The notes under the pieces are model-generated. The model worked only from the letters and a program-made list of their open reading frames with translations. It was not told the origin of the DNA and searched no databases. Below, piece after piece: positions 24,007-32,009 of a stretch of 64,000 bases of DNA; the first letter of the stretch is position 1, and each line of letters begins with the position of its first letter. Where the stretch lies: positions 4,297 to 68,296 of the forward strand of contig CAJUAC010000010.1 of NCBI GenBank assembly GCA_910583885.1, given 5' to 3'. Origin of the DNA: an uncultured Oscillospiraceae bacterium (GTDB lineage Bacteria > Bacillota > Clostridia > Oscillospirales > Oscillospiraceae). A program made the position numbers and the translations under genes.

Positions 24007-26178
24007 TTACTGGAAAGGGCGGCGGGCCTCCAGTCCAATATTATCCAGCGCCGCCTGCCCTGAACCGTCAAATACAAAGGAAACCGCGGTAATGGCCGTG
24101 AGGTCAATCCCTTCCCCCTCGGGGGCAAAGCCCTCTGCGGGGATGGAGACCGTGGCAAAGGCCGGTTTGTAGGAACAGGTACCAAACACATAGTCCAGCT
24201 TATCTGCCCGCACAGGCAGGATGGGGAACACGGCGGCAAAATCGCTGATCTGCGCCGCAGCGGTCTCCCCCGCCGCGTCCGTCAGGACAACCGTGCCATC
24301 CGCCAGCGACAGATCCCCCCGCTCCACGGCGGCGGTGTCCAGGTCGCACAGGTCGAAGGCCAGCGTCTGCCCGGCCAGGTCCATAGCCGGAAGGGACAGC
24401 GTATAGGATGCCGTCCCCCGCCATTTCAGGCGGACCGCATAGGTGCCGTCGGCTGTCCCGTTGTCAAAGTCCATCAGTTCCTCCCGCCACAGGTCCATCC
24501 CGGCGGCGGAGAGGGTCACACCCTCCATTGAGGCGGTCTCCAGATCCGAGTCCTCCTCGAAATCCGCAATGGGCGTCCAGCCGGAGGTCTCATAGCACTG
24601 GACATACACCGTCCCCGGCAGCTGGGCGGCGCAGCTGTCCCAGTCGGTCAGCAGCGTCCGGCAGCTCTCATCCCCCAGCAGCGTCACGTCCAGGAACACC
24701 TTGATAAACAGCCGGGCAACCGCCTGCTGGTCCGCCTCGTCCAGCAGGCCCTCCACGTTCAGGAGCGTGGAGAAGGGCCCCGTCTGGTCGTATGCGCCCC
24801 ACAAGGAGTTGAACTGCCCATGATTGGCCCCGGCTATGTACAACGCGGTTTTGAGGCAGTCCTTTTGGCCGGTAAAGGCGATATTTTCATACTGGGTCAT
24901 GCCCATGAAGCTGCTCACGTCCCGGTCCGCCGCCCCGTGAAGGAGCAGGTAGTTGACGTCCTCCAGCTCCACGCTGTGGTCTGCGGGCTTGTACTGGTTG
25001 ACTGTGGGGGCCAGGGCGATGATGGAGCGGATCGTATAGTGGTAGTCAAATCGGATCGCGCCGTTTTCCGGGTAGCGGTCGTAGCCATTGAAAAGGTAGG
25101 CTGTGGCCACCATCTCCCCGCCCCGGCTGTGGCCGGCAATGGCGATGTTCCCGCTGTCCAGCCGCCCATAGAGGGGGTTCCCCTTATCCTGGGCGTACCC
25201 CAGCAGCAGGCCGATGTGCTCCAGCAGCAGCACGGCCCGGCCGTCGTTCTCCCCAATGAGCATATTGCAGGCGTTCTGGTTCACCGATACCACCACATAG
25301 CCGTGGGAGGCCAGGTATTCCCCCAGGTAGGCGTAGCCCAGGTAGGAGTCTGTGGAAATCTCATGGTTGCCGTGGGCGATGAACAGCACCGGGCACGCCT
25401 CGCCGTCCGCCGGGTACCAGACCCGCCCCTCCATAGGCACCTGGCTGAGGTCGTAGTCCCAGTACACGTCCACGAAGTTCCCCACCAGGTCGCCGGTGTC
25501 CCGGCTCATGTAGGCGCTCAGGTCTACCGTCCCGGCTTCTATCTCCTGCCCCGGTCCGTAGTCCACCACCGCTGTAGGGTGGGGGCCCGGCCCCAGGGAG
25601 GGCTCCAACGCCGTCAGGCGGGCGTCCCGGTTCTGGTTCAGGGCCAGATACCGCCGGATGTCCTGATCCGCAAAGCCGCTGGTGAAGAGGAACACCCCCA
25701 GCAGGGCCGTCATGCCCGTAGAGAGCAGGGCTGCTGAGACGGTCAAAGGCGTCACCCGCCGGCGCAGGATGCCCCACCAGGACGCCGCCAGCAGCCACAA
25801 TGCTGCGGCGACCAGGGCAGAAAACAGCCACACCCGGTACGTCCACCCCTCCCCGGCCCCCTGCACCACCGTGTAGGCCGCAGAGCCCCAGAGCATCCCC
25901 AGGGACAGGAGCCAGGCCAGATCGTGCCCTAAAAGCCGGCGCAGCAGCTTTCGCGCCAGCCAGAGCCCCAGCTCCAGCGCCGCCAGGACGGCGCAGCAGA
26001 GCACCGTGTACCCCACCGGCCTGGGCCAGAAGGTGGCCGCCAGCCAGGAGCCTGCCACCAGGGCGGTTACTGCCGCGCCCATTTGGCACAGGGCGGTCCC
26101 CGCACCGTCAAAGTACGATACCATGCGGTGCAGCCAACGCCGCAGCCAGTTCACACGCCCGGTCAAAAGCTGATTCAA
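24007..26178 (-). CDS. Membrane-anchored alpha/beta hydrolase
   Basis: About 723 residues. The N-terminal third has five or six hydrophobic helices. The middle has an alpha/beta-hydrolase core: VLFIAHGNHEIS (oxyanion region), IAIAGHSRGGEMVATAY (nucleophile elbow GHSRG), and a later GANHGQFN candidate His; this resembles the chlorophyllase/PET hydrolase-like group. The last ~170 residues are beta-rich, perhaps a carbohydrate-binding-like domain. Start chosen as TTG at 26178 because AGGAGG is 8 bases upstream; the ORF is open to 26244, overlapping the DUF3887 gene. It lies between that gene and alaS. Confidence 0.72.
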   Translation of the reverse strand: MNQLLTGRVNWLRRWLHRMVSYFDGAGTALCQMGAAVTALVAGSWLAATFWPRPVGYTVLCCAVLAALELGLWLARKLLRRLLGHDLAWLLSLGMLWGSAAYTVVQGAGEGWTYRVWLFSALVAAALWLLAASWWGILRRRVTPLTVSAALLSTGMTALLGVFLFTSGFADQDIRRYLALNQNRDARLTALEPSLGPGPHPTAVVDYGPGQEIEAGTVDLSAYMSRDTGDLVGNFVDVYWDYDLSQVPMEGRVWYPADGEACPVLFIAHGNHEISTDSYLGYAYLGEYLASHGYVVVSVNQNACNMLIGENDGRAVLLLEHIGLLLGYAQDKGNPLYGRLDSGNIAIAGHSRGGEMVATAYLFNGYDRYPENGAIRFDYHYTIRSIIALAPTVNQYKPADHSVELEDVNYLLLHGAADRDVSSFMGMTQYENIAFTGQKDCLKTALYIAGANHGQFNSLWGAYDQTGPFSTLLNVEGLLDEADQQAVARLFIKVFLDVTLLGDESCRTLLTDWDSCAAQLPGTVYVQCYETSGWTPIADFEEDSDLETASMEGVTLSAAGMDLWREELMDFDNGTADGTYAVRLKWRGTASYTLSLPAMDLAGQTLAFDLCDLDTAAVERGDLSLADGTVVLTDAAGETAAAQISDFAAVFPILPVRADKLDYVFGTCSYKPAFATVSIPAEGFAPEGEGIDLTAITAVSFVFDGSGQAALDNIGLEARRPFQ

Positions 26179-26218
26179 ATTGACATTCCTCCTGTGGATT
26201 GCTTGGTGCCCGCTCCCC

Positions 26219-26632
26219 CTACTGGCGATTGATTTCCAAACCAATCAGCGTCAGATCCGGGTCAAAGGCCAGGCGGAAGAGCGCCTTGTCCTTGGAGAAG
26301 GTGCAGTAGAGCACCGCCACACCGTATTCCTCCCCGTTGGAGGATTGGCCGGTGGCCATACTGCTCTCAATCTGCTTGTATACGCCCGCGCCGTCCAGCT
26401 GCCGCAGGGTCAGGCTCTGCAAATCCTCCGCCGTCACGCCCTCTGCCACATCCTCGCGCAGCAGGGCGTGGACCTCGTCGAATGCCCCGCCCACCAGCAG
26501 CATCATCACATCGCGCCCTGCCGCCAGCAGGGCGGCCTCCTCCATCCCCGCAGGCAGGGGGTTCCCCCCGCACCCAGCCAGGACCAGCAGCGCCAGCACT
26601 GCCCATGCCGCCCGCTTCAGCCGTGCCGCCAT
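26219..26632 (-). CDS. DUF3887-type lipoprotein
   Basis: 137 residues. Signal peptide with lipobox LVLAGC, lipidated Cys near residue 21. The rest (AAGRDVMMLLVGGAFDEVHALL, GVYKQIESSMATGQ) resembles DUF3887, a small fold often found fused to or next to alpha/beta hydrolases, as here. AGGAGG lies 9 bases upstream of ATG. It is the first gene after the T-box leader. Confidence 0.75.
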   Translation of the reverse strand: MAARLKRAAWAVLALLVLAGCGGNPLPAGMEEAALLAAGRDVMMLLVGGAFDEVHALLREDVAEGVTAEDLQSLTLRQLDGAGVYKQIESSMATGQSSNGEEYGVAVLYCTFSKDKALFRLAFDPDLTLIGLEINRQ

Positions 26633-26656
26633 CCATCAACACCTCCTTTTCCGGGC

Positions 26657-26880
26657 AAAAAGAAAAACCTACGCCCACCACATAGGGGCGAAGGTCTCGC
26701 GGTACCACCCTAATTTATCCCCTCAGGGGGACCTTACCGGCCCTGTAACGGGGGCCAGGCCGTGCGGCTCCACGCCGCCTGCTCGGAAGTGGCCGCGCCG
26801 GATGCTGTGCCGCGGGGCTCGCACCCTCCCCCGCTCGCTTTGGCCGCTGTCCTGCGCTCGTTTCCTCATCGCCTTTGTCA
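26657..26880 (-). promoter_or_regulatory. T-box riboswitch, alanine specifier GCC
   Basis: The minus-strand leader contains the T-box sequence AGGGTGGTACCGCG (26711-26698), stem I features (GATGAGGAAACGAG, GGGTGCGAGCCCCG), and a terminator hairpin (CCTTCGCCC/GGGCGTAGG followed by TTTTTCTTTTT, 26694-26657). The specifier loop reads GCC at 26793-26791, directly before ACTTCCGAGC, which corresponds to alanine. Uncharged tRNA-Ala would therefore turn on the operon. The first two genes are a lipoprotein and a hydrolase; alaS comes third. Confidence 0.9.
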
Positions 26881-26885
26881 ACCGT

Positions 26886-26913
26886 ATTATAGCACACATT
26901 TCCCCCTTGTCAA
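26886..26913 (-). promoter_or_regulatory. Sigma-A promoter of the T-box operon
   Basis: TTGACA (26913-26908), 16-base spacer, TATAAT (26891-26886) on the minus strand. Confidence 0.88.
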
Positions 26914-26972
26914 CAGGGAGAACTGCGCCAATTTTTTTGCAATATATCCGCTTCCATCCAGGAGGGCAAACA

Positions 26973-26996
26973 GGCGGGCCCCCGCAGGGGCCCGCC
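26973..26996. terminator. GC hairpin after the zinc-ribbon gene
   Basis: Arms GGCGGGCCCC and GGGGCCCGCC with a 4-base loop, just downstream of the stop at 27024. The T tract is poor. Confidence 0.6.
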
Positions 26997-27023
26997 CGCC
27001 ATCCGCATCAGCTGCGGGACAGA

Positions 27024-27476
27024 TCAATCGTCGTCATCCTCGTCCTCTTCCCCGCCTGCGCCGTCGCCTTCACACGCGCCGCAGCAGCCAGAGCAGCCGC
27101 TCATATCCTCCAGGTCGAACTCCAGCTTCTCCCCGCAGTTGGGGCACAGGATGGAGCCGTCGGCCAGGATCGTCTCGTCAAAGAAGATCTCCTCCTCACA
27201 GTTGGGGCAGGTGGTCTGATAGACCTCGTCGTCCCCATCCCCATCCTCCTCATCCTGCTCATAGAGGAAGGTCTCCACGTCGCTCAGGTCGTCGCTGACC
27301 GCGTCCAGCCCCTCCTCCAGCTCGCCCTGCTCATCGCGGATGTCCTGGAGCTCCAGGGCAACATCGTCCAGAATGTCGATCATCACCTTGAGGAGTTTGC
27401 CCTCCTTGGACTTGGTGTCCAGGCCAAGGCCCTCCGCCAAGCCCTTCATATACGCGACCTTTTCCAGAATTTCCAT
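27024..27476 (-). CDS. CD1247-like zinc-ribbon protein
   Basis: About 150 residues. The N-terminal helical part (ILEKVAYMKGLAEGLGLD, LDDVALELQDIRDEQGELEEGLDAV) resembles the CD1247 N-terminal domain common in Clostridia. Then a zinc ribbon with CPNCEEEI and CPNCGEKL, and a Cys/Asp/Glu-rich tail. ATG at 27476 has AAGGAG 7 bases upstream; the ATG two codons earlier is too close. Function unknown; strongly acidic. Confidence 0.75.
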   Translation of the reverse strand: MEILEKVAYMKGLAEGLGLDTKSKEGKLLKVMIDILDDVALELQDIRDEQGELEEGLDAVSDDLSDVETFLYEQDEEDGDGDDEVYQTTCPNCEEEIFFDETILADGSILCPNCGEKLEFDLEDMSGCSGCCGACEGDGAGGEEDEDDDD

Positions 27477-27567
27477 CGTCATTCTCCTTTCAAAAAGTCA
27501 TGCCGGTTGGTACTCTCCTCCTACAGCGCACGGCCCCAGGCCGGTGGGGACATGAAGAAAGCGGGGG

Positions 27568-28137
27568 TCAGTTCTTGCAGCGGGACAGGTACTCGCCGGT
27601 GCGGGTGTCAATGGTGATCTTGTCGCCCACATCAATAAAAAGGGGCACCTTGATCTCCGCGCCGGTCTCCAGGACAGCGGGCTTGGTCACATTGGTGGCG
27701 GTGTTGCCGGCAAAGCCGGGCTCGGTATCTGTCACCTCGAGATCCATGAAGTTGGGGGCCTCCAGGCCGAACACGGTCCCCTTGTAGCTGAGCACCTTGC
27801 AGACAGTATTCTCCTTGACGAAGCGGAATGCGTCGCCCAGCAGGTCCTTGTTCAGGGGCACCATATCGTAGGTCTCCTGGTCCATGAAGTAGTACAGGTC
27901 GCCGTCGTTGTAGCTGTACTCCATGTCCTTGCGCTCCACAAAGGCCTCCTCGAATTTGGCAGTGGGGTTGAAGCTGGTCTCAGTCACCGCGCCCGTCACC
28001 ACGTTCTTCATCTTCGTGCGCACAAAGGCTGCACCCTTGCCGGGCTTGACGTGCTGGAACTCGATGACCTGCATCACCTTGCCGTCCATCTCAAAAGTCT
28101 TGCCGTTGCGGAATTCGCCGGCGGTAATTGTTGCCAT
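27568..28137 (-). CDS. efp: Elongation factor P
   Basis: 189 residues, normal length. KOW-like N-terminal domain with VKPGKGAAFVRTKMKN, whose loop Lys is the site modified in many bacteria, and two OB domains ending GDKITIDTRTGEYLSR. EF-P relieves ribosome stalling at polyproline. Start ATG has AGGAGG and its own promoter about 40 bases upstream. Confidence 0.97.
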   Translation of the reverse strand: MATITAGEFRNGKTFEMDGKVMQVIEFQHVKPGKGAAFVRTKMKNVVTGAVTETSFNPTAKFEEAFVERKDMEYSYNDGDLYYFMDQETYDMVPLNKDLLGDAFRFVKENTVCKVLSYKGTVFGLEAPNFMDLEVTDTEPGFAGNTATNVTKPAVLETGAEIKVPLFIDVGDKITIDTRTGEYLSRCKN

Positions 28138-28178
28138 ATGGTATATCCTCCTAAATGGAATAAAATTGTCCTTGGGCC

Positions 28179-28207
28179 ATTTTACCGTATTCCCGGCGTA
28201 AATGCAA
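28179..28207 (-). promoter_or_regulatory. efp promoter
   Basis: TTGCAT (28207-28202), 17-base spacer, TAAAAT (28184-28179) on the minus strand. The rest of the 28138-28376 gap holds no credible gene. Confidence 0.65.
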
Positions 28208-28342
28208 GTATTTTGTAAAGAATTCCCGCCCTTTTTCAGCAGCTTCCCGCCGCACTCCGCTGCAATGGGCCTTCCGGCCTAGTATATGCTGCCCGCCCCT
28301 CCGCCATCCGTCCAAATATTGGCGGCAGCCGCTGGCGTGCGC

Positions 28343-28375
28343 AAAAAAATGGGGGAGCGGCCCATGCCCCTCCCC
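28343..28375 (-). terminator. Terminator of the spoIIA operon
   Basis: Minus-strand hairpin with arms GGGGAG/CTCCCC followed by a run of seven T, immediately after the sigF stop. Confidence 0.8.
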
Positions 28376-28376
28376 G

Positions 28377-29081
28377 CTACCCCAGCTCCTGGCGCAGCTT
28401 TTCAATTGCCCGCTTCTCCAGCCGGGATACCTGCACCTGGCTGACGCCCAGGACCCGGGCGCACTGCTGCTGGGTCAGGCCCTTGAAAAAGCGCAGGAGG
28501 ATGGTTTCCCGCTCCCGCTCCGGCAGCTTGCCGATGGCCGTGCGCAGGGCGATGCGCTCCACCATCCCCTCCTCGGTGGCCGGGCTGGCCAGGGTGGACT
28601 CCAGGGTCAGCCCATCGGCATTCTCCTGCTGCAAGCTGTCCGGCGGCGCGGCGGCCAGCTCCGCAGCAGCAATTTCCTCCACAGACAGGCCCGTGGCCTC
28701 GCTGAGCTCTGAGAGCACCGGCTCCCGGCCCAGCTGGGTGCGCAGCCTCTCCCGGGCGGCGTAGATGCTCACGCTCTGCTCCTTGAGGGTGCGCCCCACC
28801 TTAATCATGCTGTTGTCCCGCAGATACCGCCGGATCTCCCCGGCGATTTTGGGGACCGCATAGGTGGAAAACTGGGTGCCGTAGCCCGCGTCAAACCCCC
28901 GCACCGCCTTAAGGAACCCCAGGCATCCCAGCTGGTAGAGGTCGTCGGGCTCTGCGCCCTTGCCGTAATAGCGGCGCACTACCGCCCAGATCAGGCCGCT
29001 GTTCTCCTCCAGCACCTGGGCCGTAGCCGCCTCGTCCCCCCGCCTGGCCTGCTCCAGCAGGTCCAGGGCGCTGGCGGTCAC
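28377..29081 (-). CDS. sigF: RNA polymerase sigma-F factor
   Basis: Sporulation sigma factor of 234 residues, forespore-specific in the family. Region 2 (ENSGLIWAVVRRYYGKG, DDLYQLGCLGFLKAVRGFD, QFSTYAVPKIAGEIRRYLRD), region 3 (GREPVLSELSEATGLSVEEI) and region 4 (LPERERETILLRFFKGLTQQQCARVLGVSQVQVSRLEK) are complete. The ATG overlaps the spoIIAB stop. It is held inactive by SpoIIAB until SpoIIAA frees it. Confidence 0.95.
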   Translation of the reverse strand: MTASALDLLEQARRGDEAATAQVLEENSGLIWAVVRRYYGKGAEPDDLYQLGCLGFLKAVRGFDAGYGTQFSTYAVPKIAGEIRRYLRDNSMIKVGRTLKEQSVSIYAARERLRTQLGREPVLSELSEATGLSVEEIAAAELAAAPPDSLQQENADGLTLESTLASPATEEGMVERIALRTAIGKLPERERETILLRFFKGLTQQQCARVLGVSQVQVSRLEKRAIEKLRQELG

Positions 29082-29524
29082 TTCGCCGGCCGGCGGGGCT
29101 GAATGCGCCGGCGCATGGTGACGCGGGTCCCCTTCCCCTGGGTCGAGCGGACATACAGCTTGTCCATAAAGCTCTCCATGATGGTGAAGCCCATGCCGCT
29201 GCGGTCCTCCCCGCCAGTGGTGTACAGGGGCTGGCGGGCCTGCTCCACATCCGCGATGCCTTTGCCCCAGTCCCGCACCGTGATCTCCAGTACGTCCCCC
29301 TCCAGCACCTGGGCCCGCACGGCAATGCGGCCCAGGGCATCTGGGTAGGCGTGGACAATGGCGTTGGTCACAGCCTCGCTGACGGCTGTCTTAATATCCC
29401 CCAGCTCCTCCAGCGTCGGGTCCAGCTGGGCCGCAAAGCAGGCCACAGCCCCCCGGGCAAAGGCCTCGTTGGCGCTGCGGCTGAGAAATTCAAGGGATAT
29501 GTAGTTTGTACTCCTGGTCTTCAT
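29078..29524 (-). CDS. spoIIAB: Anti-sigma-F factor (serine kinase)
   Basis: 148 residues, HATPase fold. N-box ETVTNAIVHAYPD-like segment (AVSEAVTNAIVHAYPDALG), GMGFTIMESFMDKLYVRST and GKGTRVTMRR ATP-lid motifs. It binds and inhibits sigma-F and phosphorylates SpoIIAA. It overlaps sigF by 4 bases and follows spoIIAA by 11. Confidence 0.96.
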   Translation of the reverse strand: MKTRSTNYISLEFLSRSANEAFARGAVACFAAQLDPTLEELGDIKTAVSEAVTNAIVHAYPDALGRIAVRAQVLEGDVLEITVRDWGKGIADVEQARQPLYTTGGEDRSGMGFTIMESFMDKLYVRSTQGKGTRVTMRRRIQPRRPAK

Positions 29525-29535
29525 CCCGCACCTCC

Positions 29536-29841
29536 TTATATCAGATCTACATAGCGGTTCAGGCCCGCCGTCTCCAGCACCCGTGCCGCCTGGCGCGGGA
29601 TGTTGACCACCACCAGCGTGCCGGAGAGGGCCTCCATCCTGCGTTTTGCCCGCAGCACTACCGCAATCCCAGAGCTGTCCATAAACGTCAGCCCCCCCAG
29701 GTCAAGCAGCGTCTTGACGGGCAGGTTCTGCTCCATGCACCGGTCAATGGACTCCATCAAGTCCTTGGCCGCGTGGTGGTCCAGCTCACCGGTGAGGGTG
29801 ATGGTGAGCTGCCGGTTCTCCGCCTTGTACTTCATCTCCAT
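29536..29841 (-). CDS. spoIIAA: Anti-sigma-F factor antagonist
   Basis: 101 residues, STAS domain. The phospho-acceptor loop TFMDSSGIAVVLRA is intact; the second Ser (residue 57) aligns with the family's regulatory Ser. Unphosphorylated SpoIIAA binds SpoIIAB and releases sigma-F. First gene of the operon, with AAAGGAG upstream. Confidence 0.96.
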   Translation of the reverse strand: MEMKYKAENRQLTITLTGELDHHAAKDLMESIDRCMEQNLPVKTLLDLGGLTFMDSSGIAVVLRAKRRMEALSGTLVVVNIPRQAARVLETAGLNRYVDLI

Positions 29842-29860
29842 AGCTTGTCTCCTTTGTGCG

Positions 29861-29894
29861 AAAAAATGGCCGCAAGCTCTTTGCTTGCAGCCAT
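29861..29894 (-). terminator. Terminator-like hairpin overlapping the spoIIA start site
   Basis: Minus strand ATGGCTGCAAGC, loop AAAGA, GCTTGCGGCCAT, then six T. Its left arm begins inside the -10 element, so a transcript that starts at the spoIIA promoter lacks most of that arm. Confidence 0.7.
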
Positions 29895-29928
29895 TATAAG
29901 ATGGTCCGGCGGTGGGTTTTTGTCGAAA
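29893..29928 (-). promoter_or_regulatory. spoIIA promoter with Spo0A box
   Basis: TATAAT on the minus strand (29898-29893) and a perfect 0A box TTTGTCGAAA (plus strand, 29919-29928), which overlaps the expected -35 position. This is the layout of Spo0A-activated sigma-A promoters. Confidence 0.8.
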
Positions 29929-29968
29929 CGGGGCGTGTTGGAAAATATTCCTGCGCCGGAAGGCAGGC

Positions 29969-30000
29969 GGGCCGCAGCCCGTGGGACCGGGCTGCGGCCC
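29969..30000. terminator. Hairpin after the chemoreceptor gene
   Basis: Arms GGGCCGCAGCCC and GGGCTGCGGCCC, loop of 8 bases, no clear T run, 28 bases after the stop codon. Confidence 0.6.
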
Positions 30001-30028
30001 TCGCCTGGAATGGCGGGAATAGCCTGTG

Positions 30029-31681
30029 TCACTTCCGCAGCTGGAAACGGCTGGTCTGTTCCTCCAACAGCCGCACCTGCTCGAAGAGCTCGGTGCTGAC
30101 AGCGGCGGCCTCCTCGCTGCTGGCGGAGTTCGTCTGGACGACAGCGGAGATCTGGCCGATCCCCTCCGTCACCTGGCCGATCGCAATGGCCTCCCCCTGG
30201 ACTACCTGGGCGATGGCGCCGATCTCCTTGTTGGACTGGGTGACGAGCTCCAGGGTCCTGCTCAGGGTCTGGGAGACCTCCCCCACAATGTGGCGGCCCC
30301 GCTCCGTTGCCTGGACGGAGTTGTCAATCAGCTCCTTGGTCGCCTTGGCGGCCTGGTCGGACTGGGCCGCCAGGGAGCGGACCTCGTTGGAGACCACAGC
30401 AAAGCCCTTGCCCGCTGTGCCGGCCCGGGCCGCCTCCACAGCGGCATTCAGCGCCAGGATGTTGGTCTGGAAGGCAATATCCTCAATGGTCTTGATGATC
30501 TTGCTGATCTCCTGGGAAGCGCGGGTGATGTCCTCCATGGCCGAGACCATCTGCTCCATCTGCTTCTCGCTGACGCTGACCTGCTCGCCGGTGAGGCGTG
30601 CGTTCTCCTGGGCGCTGTTGGCAGCCTGGACATTCCTGTCCGAATTCTTGCTCAGATCATCCAGCGTAGCATACAGCTCCTCGACTGCGCTGGCCTGCTC
30701 CGTGGCCCCCTGGGCCAGGGCCTGGGAGCTGCTGGAGAGCTGCTCCGCCCCCTGGGAGACCCGCCGCTCCGCCTGGTTGATATTGGAAAAGGCGGAGGAG
30801 ATGGTTGCGGTGAAGCTGTTGATGGATTCCTCAATGGAGCGGAAGTCCCCGATGTAGTCACTGGAGGTGGTTACATCGAAATTCCCCTGGGAAAACTCGC
30901 CCATAATGCGGTTGATATCCTCCACATAGCTGTGGATCAGGTGGAGGGATTTCTCCAGGTTCCCCGCCAGATCCCCCAGCTCATTATTGGCATGGTAGTT
31001 GAGGTTAAGCTCCAGGCAGCCCTCCTGGATGGGGCTGCTCTTCTCTGTAATCTGTAGGATCGGCCGGACGATTTGGCGCAGCACATACAGCACCAGGCTG
31101 ATGAGGCTGATGAGGGACATCCCCAAGCCAATAATAGAGGTGATGTGCATGAGCTTGATGGTCGAGGCCATCTCCTGGCTGCTGCTTTCGCTGATCGCCT
31201 CCCCGCGCTCCACCACCTGGTCCAGAAGGCCCACCAGGGTAGCCACATTGGGGAGGATAGTTTTCTGGTAATATTGATGCGCAGACTCGCGGCTGCTGCT
31301 GGTAATCAGATCCAGCGCATCAGCGGCAGACTCATGGAGCTCCCTGTGCAGAGGCTCCAGCTGGGTGCGCAGGGACTGGATCCCCTCGTCATCCGTGCCC
31401 GCATCCCCATAGAGCCACTGGCCCAGGGTACAGGCTGTGGGATCCATGCTCCCGGTAAACTCATCCGTACTGTAGAGGGCGTTGCTCAGATTGGTCGCCC
31501 ACTTATAGTGGGCCACCTCTGCATTAAACGCCCGGTCCAGCAGTACATCCGCCTGGGCGGCCTCATCCTGGCTACGTTGAATGCGCATGATGTTCCATGT
31601 CATCACGAAGCTGAACAGAAGCACAGCTGCCAAGGCTGCCGCCACGCGGATCCCAACCATTTTGTTGATGCCCTTACGCAT
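30029..31681 (-). CDS. Methyl-accepting chemotaxis protein
   Basis: 550 residues. Transmembrane helix 1 at about 11-28, extracellular domain to about residue 175, helix 2 (IIGLGMSLISLISLVLYVL), HAMP, then a long coiled coil with the conserved hairpin IEDIAFQTNILALNAAVEAARAG that binds CheA/CheW. The extracellular part has HYKW, CTLGQWLYG and HRELHES, reminiscent of a CZB zinc-binding domain. No che genes are nearby. A promoter is visible upstream. Confidence 0.93.
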   Translation of the reverse strand: MRKGINKMVGIRVAAALAAVLLFSFVMTWNIMRIQRSQDEAAQADVLLDRAFNAEVAHYKWATNLSNALYSTDEFTGSMDPTACTLGQWLYGDAGTDDEGIQSLRTQLEPLHRELHESAADALDLITSSSRESAHQYYQKTILPNVATLVGLLDQVVERGEAISESSSQEMASTIKLMHITSIIGLGMSLISLISLVLYVLRQIVRPILQITEKSSPIQEGCLELNLNYHANNELGDLAGNLEKSLHLIHSYVEDINRIMGEFSQGNFDVTTSSDYIGDFRSIEESINSFTATISSAFSNINQAERRVSQGAEQLSSSSQALAQGATEQASAVEELYATLDDLSKNSDRNVQAANSAQENARLTGEQVSVSEKQMEQMVSAMEDITRASQEISKIIKTIEDIAFQTNILALNAAVEAARAGTAGKGFAVVSNEVRSLAAQSDQAAKATKELIDNSVQATERGRHIVGEVSQTLSRTLELVTQSNKEIGAIAQVVQGEAIAIGQVTEGIGQISAVVQTNSASSEEAAAVSTELFEQVRLLEEQTSRFQLRK

Positions 31682-31740
31682 AGTCTATAACCCTCTCTTT
31701 TTTCCATATAATTTGTGAAAACAAATTAGAAAGCGCGTTT

Positions 31741-31770
31741 AGTATATCATATCTTTTCCGTTGTTTGCAA
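31741..31770 (-). promoter_or_regulatory. Promoter of the chemoreceptor gene
   Basis: TTGCAA (31770-31765), 18-base spacer, TATACT (31746-31741) on the minus strand. The 31682-32009 gap otherwise holds an AT-rich inverted repeat AATTTGT/ACAAATT near 31712 and the divergent promoter of the ABC operon; no gene was seen. Confidence 0.65.
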
Positions 31771-31932
31771 TAGCATTTTTCCATAGTTTCTCACCCTCTT
31801 AATTGAAAAGCCATCGTTTATTATATGAAAACCAACCGCGCAACGTCCCTCCAACCGGCCTGCCGGTGCCGGGCAAAACAGATAGACATCGCCAATAGAA
31901 ACCAGTCCGGCCAGAGCTTTTTCCTATACCCA

Positions 31933-31961
31933 TTGACTTGCCCTGCGGCAGATGGTAAGAT
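31933..31961 (+). promoter_or_regulatory. Promoter of the ABC/PHP operon
   Basis: TTGACT (31933-31938), 17-base spacer, TAAGAT (31956-31961). Followed by AGGAGG before the ATG at 32010. Confidence 0.75.
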
Positions 31962-32009
31962 GTGGGGCGCGTTTAAGAGCGCACGGAATGGAATTTACAG
32001 GAGGAACAT

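Noticed and set aside
28151..28405. An 84-codon frame between efp and sigF
   Set aside because: Overlaps the sigF end, the operon terminator and the efp promoter; no recognisable protein features.
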